Shown: positions 27,182 through 35,255 of the stretch, piece after piece
Position numbering within the stretch: position 1 is the first letter of the stretch
How the letters are laid out: every line of letters begins with the position of its first letter
Source: Xanthobacter aminoxidans
GTDB taxonomy: Bacteria > Pseudomonadota > Alphaproteobacteria > Rhizobiales > Xanthobacteraceae
DNA: 64,000 nucleotides
NCBI RefSeq assembly: GCF_023571765.1
Contig: NZ_JAMJXC010000003.1
Location: forward strand, 310,001-374,000
Reading direction: 5' to 3'
The notes under the pieces: generated by a model
Database searches by the model: none
Told to the model about the DNA's origin: nothing
What the model saw: only the letters and a program-made list of their open reading frames with translations
Program-made: the position numbers and the translations under genes

Positions 27182-28591
27182 TCAGTGCCGGTGCGCCCGG
27201 TCGAGGCGCTTTTCCAGCGCCATCGAGTACCGGGACATGCCGAAGCAGAAGACGAAATAGATGATGCCGGCGAAGCCGAAACCGGTGAACAGCGTGGTGG
27301 GCGAGGCCCAGTTGGGGTCGGTGAAGGCCGCCCGCATGGAGCCGAGCAGGTCGAAGATCGAGACGATCAGCACCAGCGTCGTATCCTTGAACAGGCCGAT
27401 GAAGTTGTTGACGATGCCGGGGATCACCAGCTTCAGCGCCTGCGGCAGGACCACGAGGCGCATCATCAGCCCCGAGCGCAGGCCCACCGCCATGGCGCCC
27501 TCATACTGGCCCTTGGGAATGGCCTGCAGGCCGCCGCGCACCACTTCCGCCATATAGGCCGAGGCGAACAAGGCGACGCCCACCAGCGCCCTGAGCAGTC
27601 CGTCGATGGTGAAGCGGCCGGGCAGGAACAACGGCAGCATGTAGGTGGCGAAGAACAGCACCGTGATGAGCGGCACGCCGCGCCAGAACTCGATAAAGAT
27701 GATGCACAGCCACTTCACCAGCGGCAGGCGCGAGCGCCGGCCGAGGGCGAGGAGGATGCCGAAGGGCAGGGACACGGTGATGCCGGTGACGGCGATCACC
27801 AGCGTTACCAGCAGGCCGCCCCACAGGCGTGTCTCGACCTGCGGCAGGCCGGTGTCGATGTCCACCGCCAGCAGCACCACGGCAAGGACGCCGAGCACGC
27901 TGAGCGTCGTCTGCGCCGCCGAGCGTCCGCCCTCCGGCCCCGCAAGGAAGCGGGAGATGCCGTAGGCGATGGCCGTCAGTAGGACGGTGGAGAGGACGTA
28001 ATCGATCCAGAAGCCGATCCGCAGGCCTTGCGCGCCGCCGATGGTGGAGAAATCGACACCGAGCCAGCCGAGGACGAAGCGCTGGAGATCGAGGTTGCCG
28101 CCGGTGAGCAGCACGAAGGCCACCACCGGATAGACGCCGAAGAAGAGAATCGCGTTGAGCCTCTTGTAGGGCAGGCTCTGGATCAGCAGCGGCAGCAGCA
28201 GGATGGCGCCGAGCCAGTAGACCACATTCACCCGCCAGCGCTCGCTGGCCGGGTAGAAGCCGTAGATCAGCTGGTCGAGCTTGGCCCAGATGAAGGGCCA
28301 GCAGGCGCCCACCGGCCGCCCGAGCTTCTCGGCGAGGCAGGCATCGCGGTTCGTGCCGGTCCACACCGCATCGATGAGGAAGAATTTGATGAGCGGCGGC
28401 ACCGTCACATAGAGCAGCCAGATGCCGAACAGGGTGAGCAGCACCTGCGGCACCGAACCGAACAGATGCTGGCGGGCCCACAGGATGGGGCCGCGGGTCG
28501 CGACCGGGGCCGGCTGCGGCTCGTGGAACGCCGTCGAGACGAACGGCGTCGCGGGGGTGATGGACGGGCGGGGGGCGGAGATGTCCGTCAT
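27182..28591 (-). CDS. aapM: General L-amino acid ABC transporter permease AapM
   Basis: A 469-residue permease. The long N-terminal half contains the extra helices special to Aap/Bzt permeases ([23 protein letters not shown], the periplasmic cysteine-bearing loop [20 protein letters not shown]). The C-terminal half holds the transport domain with the EAA loop [33 protein letters not shown]. The gene starts one base after the aapQ stop. About nine helices are seen. Confidence 0.95.
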   Translation of the reverse strand: MTDISAPRPSITPATPFVSTAFHEPQPAPVATRGPILWARQHLFGSVPQVLLTLFGIWLLYVTVPPLIKFFLIDAVWTGTNRDACLAEKLGRPVGACWPFIWAKLDQLIYGFYPASERWRVNVVYWLGAILLLPLLIQSLPYKRLNAILFFGVYPVVAFVLLTGGNLDLQRFVLGWLGVDFSTIGGAQGLRIGFWIDYVLSTVLLTAIAYGISRFLAGPEGGRSAAQTTLSVLGVLAVVLLAVDIDTGLPQVETRLWGGLLVTLVIAVTGITVSLPFGILLALGRRSRLPLVKWLCIIFIEFWRGVPLITVLFFATYMLPLFLPGRFTIDGLLRALVGVALFASAYMAEVVRGGLQAIPKGQYEGAMAVGLRSGLMMRLVVLPQALKLVIPGIVNNFIGLFKDTTLVLIVSIFDLLGSMRAAFTDPNWASPTTLFTGFGFAGIIYFVFCFGMSRYSMALEKRLDRAHRH

Positions 28592-28592
28592 G

Positions 28593-29888
28593 TCACCGCT
28601 CCACCAGCGCGACGCGCTTGTTGTACCAGCCCATGATCGTCGAGGTGACGATGGAGATGGTGAGATAGACCGCCATGATGATGGCGATGATCTCGATGGC
28701 CTGGCCGGTCTGGTTCAGCGTGGTGCCGGCGAACACGGCGAACAGGTCCGGATAGCCCACCGCGACGCCCAGCGACGAGTTCTTGGTGAGGTTGAGATAC
28801 TGGCTGGTCAGAGGCGGCACGATCACCCGCATGGCCTGCGGGATGATGACGAGGCGCAGCGTCGGCCCGTTGCGCAGGCCGAGCGAATGGGCCGCCTCGG
28901 TCTGGCCCTTGGACACGGCGAGGATGCCCGAGCGCACGATCTCGGCGATGAAGCCGCCGGTATAGATGGACAGCGCCAGCAGCAGCGACACGAATTCTGG
29001 GATGACGCGCAGCCCGCCGACGAAGTTGAAGCCGCGCAGCTCCGGCTTCTCGACGCCGACCGGGAAGCCCATCGCCGCGGAAGCGAGGAGCGGCAGCACG
29101 ATGATGAGGCCGAGCGAGGTCCAGAAGACGGGGAAGAAATGCCCGGTCGCCTCTCGCCGCTTCTTTGCCCAGCGGCCGAGCAGGAAGCTTAAGATCAAGG
29201 CGGCGATGAGGGCGTAGAGGATGGCCATGGAGCCATCCTCGAAGATCGGGCGCGGCACCACGAGGCCACGGTTGTTCACGAACACGCCCGGTGCGGCGAG
29301 GGTGGCGGCATAGGTCGAGAGCGGGCCGCCGAGGAAGCCGAGGCCGATGGAGGACAGGCCCGAGCCGATGGCACCCAGCAGCGGTTGCAGTCCGAAGCCC
29401 CAGCTTTGGCGCGGACCCGGCAGGGTGGCCAGCACGGCAAGGTACCAGAACATGATCTGGAACAGCGGCGGCAGGTTGCGCGTGATCTCCACATAGGCGG
29501 AGGCCAGCGCCTTGATGACCACGTTCTTCGACAGCCGGGCCACACCCATCAGGAAGCCGATGAGGGTCGCGAGGATGATGCCAAGGAAGGCCACCAGCAA
29601 CGTGTTGAGAAGGCCCACCAGGAAGGCGCGGCCGTAGGACATGGATTCGTTGTAGGGGACCAGCGACTGGCTGATGGCGAAGCCGGCGCGATTGTCGAGG
29701 AAGCCGAAGCCTGAGGCGATGCCGAGCCTGGAGAGGTTGGACTGGGCGTTGGAATAGAACGACCACAGCAACCAGAGGAGAATGACCGCGACGGTGATCT
29801 GGATCACCTGGGACCGCAGCTTGGGATCCGTCCAGGACCAGCGACGGCCCCGTGGCCGCGGCGGCGCGGCAGGGCTGACTTCAGACAT
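28593..29888 (-). CDS. aapQ: General L-amino acid ABC transporter permease AapQ
   Basis: A 431-residue permease partner of AapM. The N-terminus has SQVIQITVAVILLWLLWSFYSNAQSNLSRLGI and the family motif ASGFGFLDNRAGFAISQSLVPY. The EAA loop lies in ALSIYTGGFIAEIVRSGILAVSKGQTEAAHSLGL. A large insertion between the helices is normal for this family. It is followed immediately by aapM and preceded by aapJ with a gap of 127 bases. Confidence 0.95.
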   Translation of the reverse strand: MSEVSPAAPPRPRGRRWSWTDPKLRSQVIQITVAVILLWLLWSFYSNAQSNLSRLGIASGFGFLDNRAGFAISQSLVPYNESMSYGRAFLVGLLNTLLVAFLGIILATLIGFLMGVARLSKNVVIKALASAYVEITRNLPPLFQIMFWYLAVLATLPGPRQSWGFGLQPLLGAIGSGLSSIGLGFLGGPLSTYAATLAAPGVFVNNRGLVVPRPIFEDGSMAILYALIAALILSFLLGRWAKKRREATGHFFPVFWTSLGLIIVLPLLASAAMGFPVGVEKPELRGFNFVGGLRVIPEFVSLLLALSIYTGGFIAEIVRSGILAVSKGQTEAAHSLGLRNGPTLRLVIIPQAMRVIVPPLTSQYLNLTKNSSLGVAVGYPDLFAVFAGTTLNQTGQAIEIIAIIMAVYLTISIVTSTIMGWYNKRVALVER

Positions 29889-30015
29889 GAAACCCCCGAA
29901 AGCTCAGGCCTTTGGCCTGTGTTCTTGGTGGCGGAGGGCACGATGCCCGCGTCCTCCGCCCCGTCTTCAAGCCAAGTTCTCAAGCAAGGCGTGGGCCATC
30001 AGGCCCCGGATGCGC

Positions 30016-31026
30016 TCAGCGCACCGGCGGGCCGTACTGGATGCCACCCTTGGTCCAGAGGTTGTTGAGGCCGCGCTCGATGCCGAGCGGGGTGGCGGGG
30101 CCGACATTGCGGTCGTAGATCTCGCCGTAATTGCCGGTCGCCTTGATGATGCGCACCACCCAGTCGGGGGTGAGGCCGATGCCCTCGCCATACTTGCCGT
30201 CGGTGCCGAGCAGGCGCTTGATATCCGGATTCTCGGACTTCACCATCTCGTCGACGTTCTTCTGGGTGATACCCAGCTCTTCCGAGTTCAGCAGCGCGAA
30301 GTAGGTCCACTTCACGAGGTCGAACCACTGGTCGTCGCCGTGGCGCACCAGCGGGCCGAGGGGCTCCTTGGAGATGGTCTCGGGCAGCAGCACGTGGTCG
30401 GCCGGGTTGGTGAGCTTGAGGCGCACGGCGGCGAGCTGGGACTTGTCCGAGGTGAACACGTCGCAGCGGCCGGATTCATAGGCCTTCACCGTCTCGTCGA
30501 GGGTCGCGAAGGCGATGACCTCGCGATACTTCATGTTGTTGGCGCGGAAGTAGTCGCCCACATTCAGCTCGTTCGACGTGCCGGTCTGCACGCAGATGGA
30601 GGCTTCCTGCAGCTCCTTCGCGGACTTCAGGCCCACCGACTTGCGGATGAGGAAGCCCTGGCCGTCGTAGTACATCACGCCGGCGAAGTTGAAGCCGAGG
30701 GTGGTGTCGCGCGACATGGTCCAGGTGGTGTTGCGCGACAGCACGTCGATGGCGCCCGAGGTCAACGCCGTGAAGCGGTCCTTGGCGGAGAGGGGGGTGA
30801 ACTTCACCTTGGTGGGATCGTTGAAGATGCCGGCGGCGATGGCGCGGCAGAAGTCCACGTCGAGCCCGCTCCACTCATTCTTGTCGTTGGGGCTGGAGAA
30901 GCCGGGCAGGCCCTGCGTCACGCCGCAGTTGAGGGCGCCTCTCGCCTTCACGTCGTCGAGGGTCGCGGCCTGCACGGCACCGGCCAGCGACAGAAGTCCT
31001 GCTGCTGCGAGGAGGATGCGTTTCAC
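30016..31026 (-). CDS. aapJ: General L-amino acid ABC transporter, periplasmic binding protein AapJ
   Basis: A 336-residue solute-binding protein. A signal peptide (KRILLAAAGLLSLAGAVQA) precedes ATLDDVKARGALNCGVTQGLPGFSSPNDKNEWSGLDVDFCRAIAAG, the Aap/Bzt opening. Amino acid contacts expected in SRNTTWTMSRDTTLGFNF are present. I chose the GTG at 31024-31026 (AAGGAA 7 bases before) over longer frames without similarity. It is the first gene of the aap operon and is divergent from the cystathionine beta-lyase gene, with about 180 bases between. Confidence 0.95.
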   Translation of the reverse strand: MKRILLAAAGLLSLAGAVQAATLDDVKARGALNCGVTQGLPGFSSPNDKNEWSGLDVDFCRAIAAGIFNDPTKVKFTPLSAKDRFTALTSGAIDVLSRNTTWTMSRDTTLGFNFAGVMYYDGQGFLIRKSVGLKSAKELQEASICVQTGTSNELNVGDYFRANNMKYREVIAFATLDETVKAYESGRCDVFTSDKSQLAAVRLKLTNPADHVLLPETISKEPLGPLVRHGDDQWFDLVKWTYFALLNSEELGITQKNVDEMVKSENPDIKRLLGTDGKYGEGIGLTPDWVVRIIKATGNYGEIYDRNVGPATPLGIERGLNNLWTKGGIQYGPPVR

Positions 31027-31204
31027 GGAAGGTTCCTTTTTTCGCGACGACGAGCCCTGCCGCGGCCGCCTCCCGCCGCGATCCGGCACGAGATGGCTCG
31101 ACGGACGGATCAAGGCCGTCTATCCCGCCCATCACAACCCCTCACAGCGGAGCGGTCAATAGCGGCCGGCCGGTCGCAAGCTGCCGTGACCACAGGAGAT
31201 GCGC

Positions 31205-32419
31205 ATGTCGGACGCAAGCAGGGATGACCACGGGGCAGACGGAGCGTCAGGCGAGGGGCGGGGCACGGCCACCAAGATCGTCCATGCCGGCCGCGATCCC
31301 CGCCGCTTCGACGGATTCGTGAACACCCCGGTGGTGCGCGGCTCTACCGTGCTCTACCCGAATTACGACGACCTCATTCACCATCGCGCGCGCTACACCT
31401 ACGGCCGCCACGGCAACCCCACCAGCGAGAGCCTGCAGGTGGCGCTCACCGCGCTGGAAGGCGGTGACGGCGTGGTGCTCACCCCGTCCGGCCTGTCGGC
31501 GGTGACGACGGCGCTGCTCGCGGTCGCCGGCAGCGGCGATCACGTGCTCGTGGTGGACAGTGTCTACCGGCCGACCCGCAATTTCTGCGACGGGCTCTTC
31601 GCCCGCCTCGGCGTCGAGACCACCTATTACGATCCGCTGATCGGCGCGGGCATCGCGGCGCTGATCCGGCCGAACACCAAGGCCATCTTCCTGGAGTCGC
31701 CCGGCTCCCAGAGCTTCGAGATGCAGGATGTGCCGGCCATCGTCGCGGTGGCGAAGGCGCGCGGAATCACCACCCTCATCGACAACACCTGGGCGACGCC
31801 GGTCTTCTTCAAGCCCCATGCCTTCGGCGTGGATATCTCCATCCAGTCCGGCACCAAATATATCTGCGGCCACGCGGATGTGAGCATCGGCACCATCTCC
31901 GCCATCGGCTCCGCCCTCGGCAAGGTGCGCTCCACCTACAGCGCGCTGGGCATGACGGTTGGTCCCGACGACATCGCGCTCGCCGCCCGCGGCCTGCGCA
32001 CACTGGCGGTGCGGCTCGCCCACCACCAGAAGGCGGGGCTGGAGATGGCCGAGTGGCTGGCCGCGCGGCCGGAAGTCTCGCGCGTGCTGCATCCCGCGCT
32101 GCCGTCCGATCCCGGCCATGCCATCTGGAAGCGGGACTTCTGCGGCGCCAGCGGCCTGTTCAGCCTCATCCTGAAGCCGGTGCCCGAGAAGGCGGTTGCG
32201 GCCTTCTTCGATGCGCTGACGCTGTTCGGGATGGGCTATTCCTGGGGCGGCTACGAGAGCCTCGCCATCCCCTTCGACTGCAAGGACTACCGCACCGCGA
32301 CGCGGTGGGAGGTGGAAGGGCCGGCGGTGCGCGTGCACATCGGGCTCGAGGATACCGCCGACCTCAAGGCCGACCTGGACCAGGCCTTCGCCCGGATGCG
32401 CGAGGCGGCTGCACGCTAG
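31205..32419 (+). CDS. metC: Cystathionine beta-lyase (Cys/Met metabolism PLP enzyme)
   Basis: A 404-residue trans-sulfuration enzyme that splits cystathionine to homocysteine, pyruvate and ammonia. The PLP lysine is in SIQSGTKYICGHADVSIG; phosphate-binding YTYGRHGNPTSESLQ and the tyrosine block DSVYRPTRNFCD support the lyase form of the family. YSWGGYESL near the end is the alpha-carboxylate contact. The ATG at 31205 is 6 bases after AGGAG; an ATG at 31199 is too close to it. It may be co-regulated with aapJ, as both are amino acid functions sharing a divergent promoter region. Confidence 0.92.
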   Translation: MSDASRDDHGADGASGEGRGTATKIVHAGRDPRRFDGFVNTPVVRGSTVLYPNYDDLIHHRARYTYGRHGNPTSESLQVALTALEGGDGVVLTPSGLSAVTTALLAVAGSGDHVLVVDSVYRPTRNFCDGLFARLGVETTYYDPLIGAGIAALIRPNTKAIFLESPGSQSFEMQDVPAIVAVAKARGITTLIDNTWATPVFFKPHAFGVDISIQSGTKYICGHADVSIGTISAIGSALGKVRSTYSALGMTVGPDDIALAARGLRTLAVRLAHHQKAGLEMAEWLAARPEVSRVLHPALPSDPGHAIWKRDFCGASGLFSLILKPVPEKAVAAFFDALTLFGMGYSWGGYESLAIPFDCKDYRTATRWEVEGPAVRVHIGLEDTADLKADLDQAFARMREAAAR

Positions 32420-32501
32420 AAGCCTTCGCCGGCGCCACGGGGAAACCCATGGCGCCGGGAAGCGTTCTCCTTACGGAACACAACACCGTCAGGAGAACGC
32501 C

Positions 32502-32696
32502 ATGCAAGATCCGAAGGAAGCCCGCGAGGACGTGGAATTCCACCGCACCGATGGGCGCACGCTGGACGGGGCGCCGGTGAAGACGGCTGCCAAGGCCAGG
32601 CAGGGCGTCACATCCGGACGCATGCTCATGGTCCTGTCCGTCGGCCTCGCGCTGGTGGTGATCGGCTTTGCGGCAAGCTACATGGGCGCGGTGTAG
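32502..32696 (+). CDS. Small single-pass membrane protein (64 residues)
   Basis: I do not recognise the family. A charged N-terminal part of about 40 residues (MQDPKEAREDVEFHRTDGR) is followed by one helix (MLMVLSVGLALVVIGFAASYM). The start has a well-placed CAGGAGAAC, which makes it a likely real gene. It lies between metC and the oppositely read panC. Confidence 0.65.
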   Translation: MQDPKEAREDVEFHRTDGRTLDGAPVKTAAKARQGVTSGRMLMVLSVGLALVVIGFAASYMGAV

Positions 32697-32712
32697 ACCG
32701 CCCCCATGGGCG

Positions 32713-33558
32713 TCACACCGGGATATTGTCGATCAGCCGGGTCTGGCCGAGCCAGGCGGCGGCGAGCAGGCGGATGGGCTCCTTGGCGTCCTTGAGCGGC
32801 GCCAGGGTCTCGGCGTTGCGGGCCGCTAAATAGTCCACCTTGAGGCCGAGCGCGGAGATCATGCCGGAGGCAGTATCCACCGCCGCCTGCGGCTCCGTTC
32901 CCGCGCGAATCTGCTCGGCGGCGCGTGTGAGCGCGGCATAGATCACCGGGGCGATCTTGCGCTGCTCCTCGTCGAGATAGGCGTTCCGGGAGGAGAGGGC
33001 GAGGCCATCCTCCTCGCGGATGGTCGGCACCGGCACCACCTCGACGCCGAGATCGAGATCCCTCGACAGTCGCGTCACCACCTTGAGCTGCTGGTAGTCC
33101 TTCTCACCGAACATGGCGTAGTCGGGCGCGCACTGGATGAAGAGCTTGCCCACCACGGTTGCCACGCCGCCGAAGAAGTGGGGCCGGAAATCCGTCTCCA
33201 GCCCTTCGGAGGGGCCGCCCACGCTGATGCGGGTCGCAAAGCCCGCCGGATACATCTCGGTCGATGTGGGCGCATAGACGAGATCGACGCCGACTTCAGC
33301 GAGCTTGGTGAGGTCCGCCTCCAGCGCGCGGGGATATTTGTCGAAATCCTCGTGCGGAGCGAACTGGGCCGGATTGACGAAGATCGACACGACTGTGCGG
33401 CCGGCGCGTTCCCGCGCCTTCTCGGCGAGCGCCATGTGACCCACATGCAGCGCGCCCATGGTTGGCACCAGCGCCACCTTGGAGCCCTCGGCCCGGAAGC
33501 CGGCCACCGCCGACCTCAGTTCGCGCACCCGGCCCACAACCCTCGGCAAAGTCGCCAT
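32713..33558 (-). CDS. panC: Pantothenate synthetase
   Basis: A 281-residue enzyme that joins pantoate and beta-alanine with ATP (pantothenate, hence coenzyme A). It has PTMGALHVGH at 32-41 (HIGH-type nucleotide motif), SIFVNPAQFAPHEDFDKYPR, GEKDYQQL and the KMSKS-like region GLALSSRNAYLD. The length is normal. It is transcribed alone, without panB next to it. Confidence 0.96.
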   Translation of the reverse strand: MATLPRVVGRVRELRSAVAGFRAEGSKVALVPTMGALHVGHMALAEKARERAGRTVVSIFVNPAQFAPHEDFDKYPRALEADLTKLAEVGVDLVYAPTSTEMYPAGFATRISVGGPSEGLETDFRPHFFGGVATVVGKLFIQCAPDYAMFGEKDYQQLKVVTRLSRDLDLGVEVVPVPTIREEDGLALSSRNAYLDEEQRKIAPVIYAALTRAAEQIRAGTEPQAAVDTASGMISALGLKVDYLAARNAETLAPLKDAKEPIRLLAAAWLGQTRLIDNIPV

Positions 33559-33711
33559 CGTCCCATCCCCTCGATACGGCGCCCGGCCGCTGGGGGGTGC
33601 AGATAGGCCCTGGGCCGGTCCGCTTCAAGCCATTGCCGCCGTGCGGATGGTCGGGTGAGGGCCTTGGTGCGCCGTTCGATGCGGCTTATGTGTGGGAACA
33701 GAGAGGAACGC

Positions 33712-34446
33712 ATGGCCACGCGCGACGACAGCAAGGGGAAACTGGCGGAAACCAAAGCCGCCGGATCGGTTCCGGTTTCCGGTTCGGCCGAGGTGGAGGC
33801 GTTCCTGGCCGCGGCCCGCAGCATGCCGCCGGCCCGACCCGCGGATGGCCGCGGTCGGCTGTCCTTCGCGCTCGATGCCACCGGTTCGCGCCAGCCCACT
33901 TGGACGCTCGCGTGCGACATCCAGGCGGACATGTTCGCCTCTGCCGCCGCCTATGGCGGGCTCGACATGCAGATCGTCTACTACCGCGGACAGGACGAGT
34001 GCCGCGCCTCCCCCTTCGTGCGCGATGCCGCGACGCTGGGCGGGCTGATGCGGCGCATCTCCTGCATGGGCGGCCTCACCCAGATCAACCGCATCCTCGG
34101 CCATCTCGGCAAGGAAGCCGAGCGCTCGGGGCTGCGCGCCGCGGTCTTTGTCGGCGACGCGGTGGAGGAAGACCCGGCGGAGCTGAAGGAGGCCGCGGGG
34201 CAGCTCGCCCTGCGCGGCGTGAAGCTGTTCATGTTCCAGGAAGGCTACGATGCGCGGGTGGAAGACGTCTTCCGCGGCCTCGCGCAGGTCACAGGCGGCG
34301 CGTGGTGTCGGTTCGATCCCTCGGCCCCCGGCGAGCTTCGCCAATTGCTCGCGGCGGTCGCCGCCTATGCGGCCGGCGGCCAGATGGCGCTGACGTCCCG
34401 CCGCGACGACGGCGCCCGGCGCCTCATCGCCGCCATGGGCCGCTGA
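33712..34446 (+). CDS. VWA-like protein of unknown role, paired with a DnaJ-domain gene
   Basis: A 244-residue soluble protein. LSFALDATGSRQPTW resembles the D-x-T-x-S metal site of von Willebrand A domains, and LRAAVFVGDAVEED resembles the later VWA strand. The order of strands (residues 45-200) fits a VWA fold, but I assign it only by these motifs. ATG 33712 has AGAGGAACGC ahead; a GTG at 33655 is the other option. The gene directly upstream of the TM-DnaJ gene (75 bases) suggests the two act together. Confidence 0.75.
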   Translation: MATRDDSKGKLAETKAAGSVPVSGSAEVEAFLAAARSMPPARPADGRGRLSFALDATGSRQPTWTLACDIQADMFASAAAYGGLDMQIVYYRGQDECRASPFVRDAATLGGLMRRISCMGGLTQINRILGHLGKEAERSGLRAAVFVGDAVEEDPAELKEAAGQLALRGVKLFMFQEGYDARVEDVFRGLAQVTGGAWCRFDPSAPGELRQLLAAVAAYAAGGQMALTSRRDDGARRLIAAMGR

Positions 34447-34520
34447 CCGGTGGCGTTTCGCCCGTCTTTCGAAACCATCCCGCCGGCGCAGGGGCGCGGC
34501 GACCCGATCCGGAGTTCCGC

Positions 34521-35240
34521 GTGATTAGCCTTGTCGCCGGTGCGTTGCTGTTGCTGATCGGCCTGTATGGCCTTTCGGTCTGGACCAAAGCCGATCCGAA
34601 GGCCCTCATCGCCGCCATGATGCGGACGCTGGCCTATGCCGCCCTTCTCGGGGCCGCAGGCGCTCTGGTGACAGGGCGGATCGGCATTGCGATTCCGCTC
34701 GGGGCGGTGGGCATCGCCCTCCTGGGGCGGCTCGATCCGCAGGGGATCGGCGGTTATCTCGGCGGGCTATTCAAACGGCGGAGCGCACCGAAAACCTCGG
34801 GCGTGCGCACCGCGATGATCGAGATGGAACTGGACCATTCCACCGGAGACATGCGGGGAACGGTGCTTGCCGGGGTCCATGCCGGGCGACGTCTGGAGGA
34901 GCTGGACATCCCCTCCCTGGTGGCGCTGCGCCCGCAGTGCGATGCGCAGTCGCTCGCCTTACTCGAAGCTTATCTCGACCGCCGGGCGCCCGCCTGGCGT
35001 GAGAACGCACAGGGAAACGCGGGTGCGGGGGATATGGGCGGAGGCGGTGGCCTGGACGCTGCGATGCCCGAGGAGGAGGCCTATCAGATCCTTGGCCTTC
35101 AGCCGGGCGCGAGCGCGGAAGCTGTCCGCGCGGCGCACCGCTCCCTCATGAAGAAGCTCCACCCCGATCATGGGGGCTCCGATTATCTCGCGGCGAGGAT
35201 CAACCGAGCGAAGGACGTGATCTTGCGCAAGCATCGCTGA
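34521..35240 (+). CDS. Membrane-anchored DnaJ-domain protein
   Basis: A 239-residue protein: two or three hydrophobic helices in residues 2-70 (ISLVAGALLLLIGLYGLSVW, LAYAALLGAAGALVTG), a linker domain (TAMIEMELDHSTGDMRGTVLAG), and a C-terminal J domain (residues 182-238: EAYQILGLQPGASAEAVRAAHRSLMKKLHPDHGGSDYLAARINRA) with the HPD tripeptide that stimulates Hsp70 ATPase. This is the TIM14/DjlA-like layout, with the J domain at the end. The start is GTG 34521 with GGAG 7 bases before. Confidence 0.85.
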   Translation: MISLVAGALLLLIGLYGLSVWTKADPKALIAAMMRTLAYAALLGAAGALVTGRIGIAIPLGAVGIALLGRLDPQGIGGYLGGLFKRRSAPKTSGVRTAMIEMELDHSTGDMRGTVLAGVHAGRRLEELDIPSLVALRPQCDAQSLALLEAYLDRRAPAWRENAQGNAGAGDMGGGGGLDAAMPEEEAYQILGLQPGASAEAVRAAHRSLMKKLHPDHGGSDYLAARINRAKDVILRKHR

Positions 35241-35255
35241 TTCTCTGTCAGAACT

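Noticed and set aside
31027-31204. SAM riboswitch upstream of the cystathionine beta-lyase gene
   Set aside because: I looked for SAM-I/SAM-II type pairings and found none; the spacer is GC-rich and short.
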